A stretch of DNA of 46,140 bases from Perkinsus olseni (Eukaryota > Perkinsozoa > Perkinsida), in NCBI GenBank assembly GCA_013115125.1, contig JABANN010000263.1, positions 1 through 46,140 on the forward strand. The letters are read 5' to 3'. Position 1 is the first letter of the stretch. Each line of letters begins with the position of its first letter. The notes under the pieces are model-generated. The model searched no databases. It saw only the letters and a program-made list of their open reading frames with translations, and was not told the origin of the DNA. This document shows positions 10,941-22,453 of this stretch, one piece after another. A program made the translations under genes and the position numbers.

Positions 10941-11860
10941 AAACGCGCTTGATCATTTGTTGTTCGCTTTACACGTATACGTACAATGGGATGATGTTGA
11001 GTTCTTTATTGAGTCACAGGGGATGAGCTCATGCCAACTCGATGAGTAGGAATTCTCTCACGCAAGCTATTCTATTTGCTAGTTTGTAGTTAAATACTTT
11101 ACCACTAAGAATCGTACGAAAGGTAATTCGTCATCAAGGATTGATTAGAAAGCGCTAAAGGTCAACTCTCTCTGACTAACACCCCTGTATCCCAAACTAC
11201 CTCCTCCGGCTCGGTCCTCCGGTAATTCTCCGACTGCTGGCGAGATTTAGCCCTTTATCATCGATCACGAATCGTGATTCACGATACCATCGCATACACG
11301 CCTGCAAGCTTGCCACTCCCACGGACCTTCACCAAGCTGCCTGGAAAACGTTGAGAAGCATACAAAGGCCAGAGGAGCCAACCGATCGAATAATTCCGAA
11401 GATAGTTGGGGGCATACAGGGAGATTCTTGCGGAGCGAAGTCAGTGAACCGGGGCGAACCCAAACGCAGTATGTGGCCCGTCGGGTCGCCAAGATGAGCG
11501 ACGACGCAACCCCGAGTCGTTGAACGGACCAATGAGTGCAGCAGACTCCGCTGGCTGTTATGGTCTTCTGACCCACGCTTCACAGGCCCCAGGACAGAGT
11601 CAGCATAAGGCTTGTCAATGTCATTGACTTTTATTGACTCAATGGAAGTTGAGCAAGGGCACATTATACTGCTCAAGCATCGACATTCTACGACCAGTGA
11701 CAGTCGAATCAGTGAAGTATAGCATTACTCTGAAAGAGGCTGGAGAATCGAGCCGAATCGCTAGCCGCCGTCGTCGAGGATTCTACGTTCATAAGATCGG
11801 CCCGGTGCCTCATTCTTTGGCGTAGGCCGGTTTCAATCCAACCGCCTTCGCAGTTAGAAC
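10941..11860. other. Intergenic, no supported gene
   Basis: Minus-strand frames at 11265-11676 are open for about 100 codons but show no motif or phased partner exon. A 7-bp-arm palindrome (ATCACGA, A, TCGTGAT) lies near 11263-11277. The interval probably holds the 3' UTR of the membrane-protein gene and the promoter of the next plus-strand gene. Confidence 0.4.
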
Positions 11861-12393
11861 ATGTATTCTTTCCTCGTTTCTGCAACATTTCTAGGATTGT
11901 TAAACAATCATCCTTTACTGGAAACGTTCGTTGAACGCAAGTAAGATTCGATTAAAAACGTCTTCGTCTTCTCGACTCGATCCGCTGCTCGTCAAGTTGC
12001 GCAGATAGCTTCGCGCGCCCAACAATGAACAAATTGTTCAGGTCAATCGAAGAGTCGGTCCGCAAGTGGGAAAACGACCATAACAGTCTGTCTAATATGA
12101 AGTTGAATGACCATTGGAGCAACAATACTTCTCAAAGTTGATTTCCCGAAGCGAATCCATCGGGCGAGCCAGGATCGGCCTGCGGCTCACTGTTGCCCTA
12201 CGAGCCACAGGCTACGACAGCAGCTGCCGATACTGTCGCTACTACGGCTAACCCATCGGAAGGAACCGCTGGTGGGTATTCCGCTGCGAGCTGGACGCTG
12301 GCGAGACGACCCGATACATCAGCGGAAGAGGAAATTCCAGACAACGCAAAACGGCTCAACCACAGCATCATCGTCATCATCGTCACTGCATAA
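11861..12393 (+). CDS. Small secreted protein with in-frame TGA
   Basis: Exon 11861-11940 begins at ATG with a hydrophobic leader (MYSFLVSATFLGLLNNHPLL). A 68-nt GTAAGA...AG intron leads in correct phase to exon 2 at 12009, which reads RPTMNKLFRSIEESVRKWEN and meets TGA at 12139-12141. The same frame then continues open for 83 codons (Ala/Thr/Pro-rich, then a short hydrophobic end IIVIIVTA) to TAA at 12391-12393. The product is either about 71 residues ending at the TGA, or a longer protein if the TGA is read through, recoded or a sequencing error. No family recognised. Confidence 0.5.
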
Positions 12394-12935
12394 ATCGTAT
12401 GTGCTTGCAAAGGACGTCAATGATAATAATCACGGCGTATATCGCCATTACTAGGATACGGGAGGCGCCCAGCTTCAGGCACAATACTATGGAGGGTAAA
12501 CAAGTGCTTGACAGTCATTCAATGGTACCGAATATTAACATCAGGAAATACGTCGTCAACTTATTATGAGAGGTCGTCATCATTGAGCGTCCAAGCCCTC
12601 CCATCTTCGGTGAGGGGCCTGCGAGCTTGCCACTGCTCCAGCTCCGGACCTGACGCGCAAGTGGCCAGCAACCAGTAGAGGAAATGAACAGCAAAGACAT
12701 CACTCTAGTGTTACTACTGCAGCGCGATCAAGGAGGCAATGGGAGCGATCCGAAGGCGGTAAAAGCAGAGAGAGTCGAGCGCGAGGCGCAGTTGCCCGAC
12801 TTACGTCAAATCTCTTATTGCCCCTCTGACACTCTCACGCACGAACTGTACAACATCATGGCAATTAAAGTAGGCTTCGTTGAATTGAAACCTGCCAGTT
12901 GGCCGTGCAAACATCGACAGAGACTAACAGTCCCC
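12394..12935. other. Convergent region, one doubtful frame
   Basis: A plus frame at 12684-12944 (86 codons, start MNSKDITLVLLLQRDQGG) overlaps the 3' end of the minus-strand synthetase gene by nine bases. It has moderately coding-like composition but no motif and no phased partner. Probably the 3' flank of the synthetase gene. Confidence 0.35.
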
Positions 12936-15900
12936 TCAGCATAGTTCCCACCTCAGTCCCCACTCCGAACCAGGGATAGTCTCCTCAATGTAAACATGCA
13001 TGGGGGAGCTGCTAGGCCTACCTGCCCCTTGGAACATCATCCTACTGTACCTGACCGTAGCCGTCTTGGGAATCACAGCAGCGGTGAACCGAGAAAACAG
13101 GTTTTCCAGCAAGAGCTCACGAATACCACTCACCACCCGCAGTCGAATACGATGTGAACGAAATTGAAACTCCATTCCACCTCCAGGCTCCCCCGCAATC
13201 CATTCCAAAGTGAAGTTGCGACTCATACGCTCATATTTTCGTGGCGCGCCGTAGCTCGTGAAGCGCACATTACGTTGGCACGTTGGTGATCTTGCAGCGC
13301 CTCCCTTCCTCATCATCGCCATCATCATCAGTGCTGCCTTCATTCCGGTAGTGAGGAGAGTTGTGTGGTATCAAGTTCACAACCACCGGGAACACGTCCG
13401 TTCCTTCGAGGTCCTTCACCAGGCAGTCACTGTGGTCGTAACTACAAAACGGTTTAGATCTCATCCGTGACTCGTCTCTGCCACCTCCTTACAGGGTATA
13501 ATCATGCGCTTTCCACTTCCTCATCCTAATGCGCGTCGAAAGCTCGTAGACAAAGTCATTGACGCTGCTACTCGAGTGCGTTGGGAAGAGGCCCATATCC
13601 CGGTAGTCCGAGAAGAACGCCACCATGTCCTGCGTGTGGTATTCAACCTGCACGGAAAGGCAGAGGAGCTCACAATCCCTCATACCCCTCTTCTAGAAGT
13701 GAGGAAGCACGCAGCAGATTTCAGTGGAAGGCAGCATGTCAGCATCCACTTCAGCCTAGACGCCGGTGAAGCCGTTGGCCGCACATTGAAAGGAAGTGAG
13801 CAGGTACCCCGGCTGACCTCATCACGCAGAGTCTGCATCAAGTTGAGCGACACCCAGGACCATCGTTGGAATCGTGACAGCGACAGCAGTACCACGGCCA
13901 AGACCATAACCTGCCACGACCAACATCAAATAACGGAGCCCTATAACTCCACACAGTCGCGAAGTGCGAAGCGAATACCTCACCTCAACGGAAACCGCCA
14001 TCTCCTGCCCCGCAACCGTCAGGGCTTCAACCGTTTCTGAACAACAAACTTAAAGACGCGAGCACATGAACGAGAAGAATCTCACCTTTCTCGAGCCATA
14101 GCGTCCTCCGTTTGATCGTGCCCCTCTCCCAACTCTGCCACCTCTCCATCTGCTGCTCAAAGTTATACCCGCACGCCACATCCGATCTCATCTCGATGGT
14201 ATCTTTGAGTCGCTTCTGCAGGATACAATAGGGGTTAAGCTCCACAGGATTCGCCTCAGGGTCGTTGATGTATCTTTCAAAGTCCATGACCAGTGGCAAT
14301 ACACAGTAGCCATCGGACAGCAAATGGGTGGTCTTAATGTACAGATAATTTACCCCATCACCCTCTGCTGGCCGCAGCAGGAAAACTTGAAACGGCGGTT
14401 TGAACGGGTATTCCCGCCAGAGCCGATCGGTGCATCGGACGACGTCGGTAGCCTCGCTCACGTCATACGTGCATCCAATCACTTCCGGACCGCCGCCGCC
14501 GCAGTCCGGCCGAACCGCTATCTTCGGCCACAGTTCACATACACACCAGCTGAGAAGCCGTCCTAGTAGCGAACCGTGTCCCCAGCCACGAAGGTGGAAA
14601 TACCCACTGGCCTTCGTCAGGGCGTTTATGGTTGCATCCATGCCCTCATCCGCTGGATAGGATCGTAAAGAAGGATGCTTCTTTACAATTGCTCTAACCG
14701 CGGATTGAACCCGGGTCGTTTCCAAAGGAGCACTCGCGGCCAGAAGCCAGTCGCAAACAGCACCGGTCCACAACGTCTCGTTGGTAAACACCGCGTATTC
14801 CTTCCCCCCGGCGGGTTTCAAGTGTAGAGGAGCGGCAACAGCCTCGGATTGGGAGGCACTGACGGCCATCTCGATACGCTTGCACAAGGCTTGCAGAGTC
14901 ATCCCAGAATTCATCACTTCAGCTACAGACAGGTTGGTATCTAAAATACGCAGCAGACAAAGTCCGCCCATCCCTCCAGTCGAAAAAACCCTACCAAATT
15001 CCTTGTTGATTCGCGCCGTAAGTAGTACAGTAGTGAGACTGGACAAGCCCATAAGGGTCGTGTCGGAGGTCGGAGGTTCACCCAGAATAGCCGCCAGGAT
15101 TCCCACGGCCTGATCACACCGAGCGATGGTCGTCAATTCATCATCATACACGAAAAAACAACCGTCCCCTAAACCGTGACCACGCGCCACAAAATTCCTC
15201 ACCTTCCGCTCCACAGAATTGTAACCGCTATCCTGTGGTAAAAGATAGGGCACCGGATTATCACTCCCCCCAGACGACGGACTGGTCTCCCCCCTTGATG
15301 GTGTATCACTCCCGCATGTCGAGGAGCTACTGTGACCGCCGATCAGCCTCGTTACACCCACCGGCCCTACCATGTCCGTCCCAAAGGACTCACTGAAATA
15401 GCAGGCCAGATATTACCGCGCGCCACAAAAATACCTCCTCAACAGCTGCCACGGCGCCCGTCCCTCACAAACAACCTACTTAATCCGACCGATATGTGTC
15501 CACCAGCAATCCTCACAGTACCAATTCCACGGCTCAGCGTAGAAGGTGTCACTACAACCATAGTTCAGAGCGTACCTGTACTCCTACATCACTCGAACCT
15601 CGTCTCATCAATGCCCTACCTCCGGTGGCATCTACTGCACTGTTTGTACTCCTCCGACGTCCAGCGAGTCCCCCCACCCCCGGCTGAGGAGGGCACCGTC
15701 AAGAGCCCGTACATTGTGTCGAGCAGCCCGAGGCACTTCCAGTACGCCCTGAAATAGTGGACGATGCAGCAACAACAACAAAAGGCCATTAAATTGACAT
15801 AGAATACTCAGTGGACTCTCACGAGACTAAATTATGACCGCCAAAATTCCGAGAGAACATACAAAGGGTAGGTGGACTACTAATTCGTTCAGGCACACAG

Positions 15901-18900
15901 GGTAGGCTGCGACCGGGTAATTTACAAACAACATCCTGAGCGAGCACTCCCTTCGCAATCTTTTATCCATTCAACTCACCACACTACGTAAAGCATAACC
16001 ATAGAACCTTTAGCTACGCAAGAAACCCCTTTGGAGGTAACCAAGCGCGCTCTAGCTCCCTTCACTTACTTGCTACGGCATAGCCTCTGTAGCTGTTCAA
16101 TATACCATCTTGCCACTCCCATCACCCCCCACTTCGTGAAATACCCCATCCACTGGTCGACATCCTGCCCTAGCTGAGCCGGCCCTTGTACTATCAGTGA
16201 TACTGGCAACCAGCACAGCGCTCTGATCGGCTTCCGCTTTCCAGCAAGGATCGCTCCAATGGCCGCCGCCAAGACATAGACGTACCATCCCACCACACCC
16301 GGCAGCTGGGCCAATGCAAAGCACATACCATAGCGTCCGAAGGGGGTGTAGTATGCAACATATTCACCGACCGGATGCCCCACGGTCCTCAGTATCCATG
16401 GTAGGAGCAGGAGTCGGAGGAGGAAGGCCCAGAGTATGGTCAGGGGAGGGCTCAGCAGAGACCACAAAGGAATGGCGATCGAGAACTGATCAAGCATAGT
16501 GTTACTACAGACAACGATCAGGGCGAAGACAGTGATCGAGAAAGCTCCCGAAAACCAGACTCCGGGAACTACCATCAGAGCAGTGCCTCGCATTCTCTTG
16601 GCCTCCATCTCCTCCATAGTATCCCTCGCCTTCCTCTTGATACCACTACTAACATCAACCTTGGTCACGGCGTCCACCAACATCGCCGAGGATAGTTTAC
16701 CAGTACCCTCGCTACGGGGTAGTTGGTAACTGGCAGCCATCACCTCAACAATATGGCTCGCGTTCTGCGAACAAACAGCAGCCCACTACTTCCCGGGGTC
16801 CACGCGCGTCCGTGACGGTGCCACTCGATAGTGCATAGTCACAGTGCAGCTCACCATCTATTAACCCATACTGGTGATACACTCGAAACGAAAACAGAAA
16901 TAATCTATCATTTGGTTACAAAAACGCTTCTAGTCTATGAGTGACACAGAGATCGGCCCGACTAGCCCTCAAAAAGCAGCTATACTTTCGCGATTCCCGT
17001 CGATTTTTCCTCTGAGAAATACCGCACCTTCCCCTAAACCTACTTGGCTGGCAGCAAATGAACGTTCTCCACGTCCAGCATAGGTATCTTACTCCTTACA
17101 GCAGCCAACAGTCGACTCGCGTTGATCCTATCATATTTGTCACGGTGTATAACGAAGAAGTGCAGTTGGCCTTGGTAGTTGGCCAGGTAACACTGCCTTT
17201 CCAGCTCCTCCGACAGCTGCTCTTGAATCACATCTGATACCACAACCACCATGTTCCCATCTGGCATACCACTACGCGGGGTCTCCCAAGGCTCACTAGG
17301 GAAAGCTCTTCAAGACGCTCAACCGAAGGCTGGCTCAACGCGAACGCCTCGGGTAGCCACTCACGCTACGAACAAACCGTTGCAACCGCGTACAATGATG
17401 TGAAGCCAAAGTTGGGCTGTACAAGCTGGCTCGCAGACAGTAACATAGCGAGCCCGACTAATGACCTCGGCTGCGGCCCGATTCATCTACCCATTACACA
17501 GAGTAGATTGCCCCTCACACTTTTCCTCTGTGAACGACCTGCTACTCATCCCCTTTACTACTGGTATCATGGAAGGCGCCGCCAAGCTTGACATAGTTGC
17601 CGAGTCGTCCAATGAACTCAACCGTTTTGTCCGGGTGGATCCGCACCAGATCGTTCGTTCCTGTCAGATAACGATGCTCGCCTCTCATCGATCGCGTGAC
17701 AACTACTCGTACTGTAAAACCGAATTCCGCTTCTAACAGTGAACTTCTCTTCATTGTTTCGCTCCGCCCGAGGATCTCCTCCTTTCGGAACATAATACTC
17801 ATACGGTGTCACCATGTCACCCCCAAGTAACAACTCTCCCACCATAGTCTGAGCGCACAAGAAAAGTCCTCACACTGAATCATCAGCCTTAAAAAACTAA
17901 AGGCAAGACTTCTACAGAGCTGACCAGGCAGGCCCCGCCGAGCACAACCGAGCGCTTGGTGACATTTACAAAGATATTTATCCTCCCGCTCCTCCCACCT
18001 GTTCTTGCGACGAATTGGGCACCTCGTCGATGTCTATAATGGCTCCCTCGGTCAACTTGTATCGCGCATTGGGATAGTGATGGCTTTGTCGATCTCTGGT
18101 GGCGTAGAAGCTCAGCCAATACTCGCTGGCGATGAGCAAGTCCAATAATGTTATTTCTTTGGCATCTGGAGCAGCAATGGACAACTACTCAGTGTCGACG
18201 CATCTTTTGGGGTCGTCATTGACCTATTTTGTATCTTTCACGCATGAGGTCAAGATTCCTCTACGACCGCGTCCACAGCCTCGGCCACAGGCTGAATTAC
18301 CGACTTCTACGCCACGAGATCTTTTCTCAGCAGTGCGACAATTTTTCGACCTCCGTAACCTCGGCCACAATAACATCTACGTCTTAATCAAACGAGTCCC
18401 CACAGGTCGCCGGTTCGATCCCGGGCCCCTCCCTTTCTCTTTATTACCATTCCACTCATCCGCTAGCTCTTGAGGTAACTTCTCTCCCCAAGAGATGAGG
18501 ACCATATCATTCTCTCGTCCGAGTTGAGCTCTGTCAATCACACAATCTCTCCTCAATGTACTCAGCACCGTCGGTACAAAACCGCAAATAAGCGTGCGTC
18601 TTCGCTTAGTAAGCCTAGCGTGAGCACTGCTAGCTATTTCTATGAACAAAGCCGGGTCCCTCTGCAGGCTATAGTCACCACCAGGCAACGCCACCATAGC
18701 ACCCAGAGACAGGCCTGACCACCGATTCATCGTTCGGTGAGCTAGTGCCGATCTATTATTACCGACACTGAGGATACCATAGGCTGCTGACGACCAGTGG
18801 ACGAGGCCGTTGTGGAGCACACAGGCACTATTCTCGGGTGGGATGAAGTTGAGAACGGTCTTCTTATAGTGTACTATCTCGTGTAGCACCTGTCCAGCAT

Positions 18901-19755
18901 GTCTATCACCGTCGCGCGCCATGAAGTTAGCTCCCTCTGTATTACCATTCCGTGAGTGACAATAACGCACTTGCTGTAGTTCATAGTGGTTGTACCTGTT
19001 TCCGTACCGCTCCTTCCACAACCAATCCTCCAACAACATACCTCCTGTGAAGTGCAGTCCTAGTTTCAGATCGCGGCCTCTCGGTATGAGGATATCCTCC
19101 TTCCCTTTCCCCAGCGCGATGAGCTCTTCCGCAGTCATCGACCCATCTACTCCGCTGTCGCCGATCACAACGGCCGGCTTCAGTTCCTTCATAATGTACG
19201 TATTCCGAGCATCCTGCTGCGCCTTGCTCGGTAAATCAGTGCCTACAACACCCCTACTGTCGCCTTCCCCCATCTGCCTCGGCCCTTACCCATAGCGGCC
19301 AGTGGCAGCCCCAATGCAGCACAGGCTATATAGACGACATACCAGTCTATCGTACGATCCAGGCGGCACGCTGAAGCATTCCAAGCATATCCCTTTGGAG
19401 TCTCATGTTCCGGCTATCACCTGCTATGGTGTTTTGATACATTTTCTCGCTCCAGTGTCCACTGCCCAGCCTCTCTCGTATTCCCTTGGCAAGATCCACT
19501 GCCCTCGCCCACAGCTCTTCATACCTTCGTCACCAACACTACCTCTCCCAAGCAGTCCGCTAGCCGTTGCTCTTACGTTATTGTCTCCACCGCATCGATC
19601 TCACAGCGGCTGTTGCATTCGAAGGCGGCTATCCTAAACGCCAAGCCAGATTCGTGCGCTCACACTTCAGCCGACCATCACCTTTTCCCGACTAGTCGAT
19701 CGCTGGCCATGTCTCGCACGACTTCCGCGATATTCATCGGGCTGCTTGAGTCCAT
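12936..19755 (-). CDS. NRPS-like membrane synthetase: A - TM - Zn ribbon - T - C/WS-DGAT
   Basis: A single minus-strand gene of at least 16 exons (about 1,650 aa). Phased exons: 19682-19755, 19577-19633, 19421-19524, 19290-19370, 18448-19242, 17999-18165, several within 17042-17850 (joins uncertain), 16070-16729, 15620-15748, 15480-15575, 14086-15392, 13984-14036, 13686-13910, 13493-13647, 13274-13441, 12936-13221. Start MDSSSPMNIAEVV. Order: adenylation domain with A1-like TYEELWARAVDLAKGIRERL, A2-like ALGLPLAAMG and LKPAVVIGDSG, MVLISWGEKLPQELADEW, GELLLGG, YLTGTNDLVRIHPD and VEFIGRLGNYVKLGG, and A10-like LPRSEGTGKLSS with its Lys; 4-5 membrane segments; a C-x2-C-x9-C-x12-C-x2-C motif; a carrier domain with attachment Ser in MGLSSL before RINKEFG; then an acyltransferase/condensation fold with THLLSDG (first His of HHxxxDG is Thr), FNVRP and ITNVP. 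Substrate unknown: it should activate a carboxylate, load it on the carrier and transfer it to an amine or alcohol at a membrane. Confidence 0.8.
18385..18436 (+). other. tRNA-like T-arm (B box) inside a synthetase intron
   Basis: AGGTC, then a 5-base stem, TTCGATC loop and closing stem match the variable loop, T-arm and B box of a tRNA, followed by a T-rich tract. It lies in the 282-nt intron 18166-18447 of the synthetase gene, on the opposite strand. I could not draw an acceptor stem or a paired anticodon arm, so I call it a tRNA-like fragment, not a tRNA gene. Confidence 0.35.
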
Positions 19756-20700
19756 GCCAGGAGGGGGAGGGGAGGTGGTCAACTTTTACGTGTCTTTTCA
19801 GAAGGATGGGCAAGATACGTGCGCAGTCCGCACGTTCGGGCGTGCGCTAATGCTTCGGCTAAATGCGCTTTCGCAAAAATGTGGGCGCAAGTCTTGCGAT
19901 GTTTGAAGTGCTCCTCACTGGCTTCGGTGTATTCGTGTTCGGCGTCACTCAAGGTATCTCAGCAGGCTACGAAGTCACGCGGCCCTTCAGAGTCTTCGGT
20001 AGGCGGTCTTGCTAAAATCTTCACTGTGCGCAAAGATTCCTTCATCAGGCTTCACTGGTCTCTTGGCAGCACTCAGTTGGCGAGAGCTGCGTATCGGCAC
20101 CCACACCAAACGTGAGCCGAGAGTATCTTAGGTTGACTCATGCACGCCAACCGTGATAGTTGAACGTCATACGTGGACCCTGAGAGGGCGGACGAGCGAG
20201 TACTTCGACGACAGTGTAGCAGTCTCCTCTCCTACCTACTTAGTAGACAACCTGCCTGTAAGTAACAGTGAAGCTCGTCATCCCGAAAGAACACGGAAGA
20301 TCTTTCCTTAAGGTTTTCATTCAGTCAATCAGTGCCTCGTTCATTCGTTTTTAGTCCCTCCTACAGCACTACTAGATGACTTCTTTATCGAGTCACAGAA
20401 AAATTATCGCCGTCCACGGTTCTTCTGCCTTCTCCGACCCCCAGTTGCACAAACGAATTATGAAAGTTATAATAGATTCTTATATTGATTTTCGCACGTA
20501 AAATGATGCGCCTCCAATGCGGGATTGGACTATCGAACATCTCCTTCACTAGGAATGTCTCGGCATCCCCCTAGGTGTACGTGCTGGCTTTCTGCTTTCC
20601 CTTCACCACGGTAGGCTGTGGAGTCTGGCTAGTGAGACGTCCAAAAGTCATTGCGGAGTGGGCCCGAAGGACTAAGATACGTTACAGGCGGCTATTCATT
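19756..20700. other. Divergent intergenic region
   Basis: The plus frames at 19613-20115 have no motif and no phased partner; the first overlaps the antisense of the synthetase start. Nothing else recognised. Promoters of the synthetase (minus) and the next plus gene should lie here. A short open piece at about 20613-20718 (WLVRRPKVIAEWARRTKIRY) follows a possible acceptor and may be an upstream exon of the next gene. Confidence 0.4.
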
Positions 20701-20705
20701 AAAAA

Positions 20706-21065
20706 GTGGAGGCGCGACGACAGCTGATGCCGGCCATGGTGTGTTTCTGGTACGTTGCTCAGCGGTCGAGTTATTCGTCTAAGGGGGGAGTTTCGGAGGC
20801 TCTTCGCTGCTGTCCCGTTGATTTCCCAATGCAAAGGCGACACAGCAAGGCCGATGCTCCCCAGCCGCGTCCTCGAGCGCCCGTCGTCCATCGGAGGGGC
20901 TCCAATCAATCGCCTCAAGCCATTCTAGCCGTCATAGTCGTGTTCTGGTTCATACTGCGGAAGACGGTTCTCAGCACTTACGCAGAGGACCACAAGGAGA
21001 TCACCTTCGCTATCTCCGTAATAATATTGCTCTCTTTGATAGCCAAACGCCTGGGCTACATTTGA
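20706..21065 (+). CDS. Uncharacterised C-terminal two-helix membrane protein
   Basis: The frame ends with two hydrophobic segments, ILAVIVVFWFILRKTVL and ITFAISVIILLSLIAKRLGY, linked by a short charged loop (STYAEDHKE) and closed by TGA. The upstream part is Arg/Pro/Ser-rich and of doubtful reality; the true N-terminus may come from a spliced upstream exon near 20613-20718. In-frame ATG candidates are at about 20733 and 20739. A hairpin or tail-anchored membrane protein is plausible; no family recognised. Confidence 0.4.
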   Translation: MEARRQLMPAMVCFWYVAQRSSYSSKGGVSEALRCCPVDFPMQRRHSKADAPQPRPRAPVVHRRGSNQSPQAILAVIVVFWFILRKTVLSTYAEDHKEITFAISVIILLSLIAKRLGYI

Positions 21066-21326
21066 CTAAGTATAACCACCGGTTTCGAGTTTTATCTCCC
21101 CCGCCGTTGTGTTGTAATAATCTACTCATACGCCACGTAGCGTTATTGACGTGAGGTCTACATGCTCATCAATCGCCTGTTAAGGTCTACTATCGGTAGG
21201 ATTGGCTCTACCAGGGGCTTCGCGATATACAGGTGGGTTTACTGTGACTCGCTATCATCGGAATAGATATTGGGCTCGCCCTGAGTTCTGGTGATGCACT
21301 CGTTATCTCTTGTCCACTAACGCCTT

Positions 21327-22257
21327 TTGAACGGACTCCCGGGTTCCCAGTGCTGTAGCCGATCTCTTAGGACACCTGCTCCGGCCATCTCTGGAGTTCT
21401 TGAAGTGCGTCAAACGCTACACATCTCCTCTGGCCTTGCTGGCTTGGCCACTGCTTTTGACAAGCTCCCGAAGGATAGTGATGGTAGTGCTTCGGGTTTT
21501 AGCGTAAACCCATCCACATGACTAGGCTTCACTCGAGAAGAGCTGCAGCGTTCAAGTCCTTCCACTTCCTCGGAGATCATGGATGCCATCTTCGAACTTT
21601 TTGATAACTTCCCTAAGGACGGCAAGATATCCTATAACGAGCTCTGTAAGTTGCTCATGCCAATAAAATTCTCGCCGACTTCGTTCTCAAGGTGCGTATC
21701 TTTTGCTCCACGCTGAAGGTGTCACCGAAGCAGAAAGGTACATCGCCGACTCCCACTCATCAATATGAGATTCGTGTCAGATCGGAATTCACTTTCTCAA
21801 TTTGCGATGCTAACGGTGATAATAAGATATCGAAGGAAGAGCTTGCTGGGGTGAGTTGCCCCGCCTAGTATGCTTTTGGCTTCTGAATCTCGGTCGTGCT
21901 GCTCAGGTCGTGGAGACTCTAGCGTATGCCAAGTCCAAGAACTGGAGTGAGGCGAAGGTGAGGGGGCCTGTCGCGCCGACACTGGCCTACTTCTCACGTT
22001 TACCTTAGGATATCTCCCTTGGAATTGTGGCCGACGCTTTCGCGAAGTCCCAGACTGATCTTGACATCCATGCTTTTACTGAGTGGAGCCGAGGCCAGTC
22101 CGAGCAGGCCCAGGTGAACGCGAGACTGCGCGGAGTGAGTGGATTTGTTTTGTCAGGAATTTCATTCCCTCGTAACGGGGACCATTTAGAACCTTTGTGT
22201 AAAACAGCTGATGCGTTACTTGTATTCTAGCTGTATGGTGAGTTGAAAGTCTTTTAA
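21327..22257 (+). CDS. EF-hand calcium-binding protein
   Basis: At least six exons. Supported pieces: an exon through TAFDKLPKDSDG ending at a GTAGTG donor near 21483; a 42-nt intron; FTREELQ through FDNFPKDGKISYNEL, then GTGCGT near 21692; an exon with the canonical loop DANGDNKISKEEL and a GTGAGT donor near 21850; VVETLAYAKSKNWSEAK near 21906-21956; DISLGIVADAFAKSQTDLDI up to the donor after QAQ near 22112; and a last exon 22231-22257 (LYGELKVF, TAA) that restores phase 0. The third loop has acidic/Asn ligands at positions 1, 3 and 5 and Glu at 12, so it should bind calcium; the first two look degenerate. The start is uncertain: ATG 21327 opens a frame leading into exon 1, but an earlier exon is possible. 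Confidence 0.7.
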
Positions 22258-22453
22258 TCAATGGGATGACATGCCGATACATAAAAGGTTCGCGCCAGCG
22301 GACCAGAGGAACGGGTACTTGGCTCGAACGTTTGATGAGCGTCCGACTTTGAGCTAATCGCAGCAGTTCTCGCAGAAAGCTTCTCATCGGATGTCTACAA
22401 CACGGTCTCAGCATTGACTTCGTGTGTCTACGAAGCTGGGTTGGGCTTGAAAA

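Noticed and set aside
13504-14040. 178-codon plus-strand frame
   Set aside because: It is the antisense of phased minus-strand exons of the synthetase (FNVRP and flanks).
14086-15392. Treating the large exon as a stand-alone wax ester synthase
   Set aside because: It begins with a carrier domain and its flanking exons phase onto the zinc ribbon and the acyltransferase C-terminus, so it is part of a larger gene.
18377-18447. C-terminal extension of the adenylation exon reading GPGSNRRPVGTRLIKT
   Set aside because: This is translation through a tRNA-like string; a GTAATA donor at 18447 ends the exon before it.
19613-20115. Plus-strand frames of about 97 codons
   Set aside because: First overlaps the antisense of the synthetase start exon; neither has motif or phased partner.
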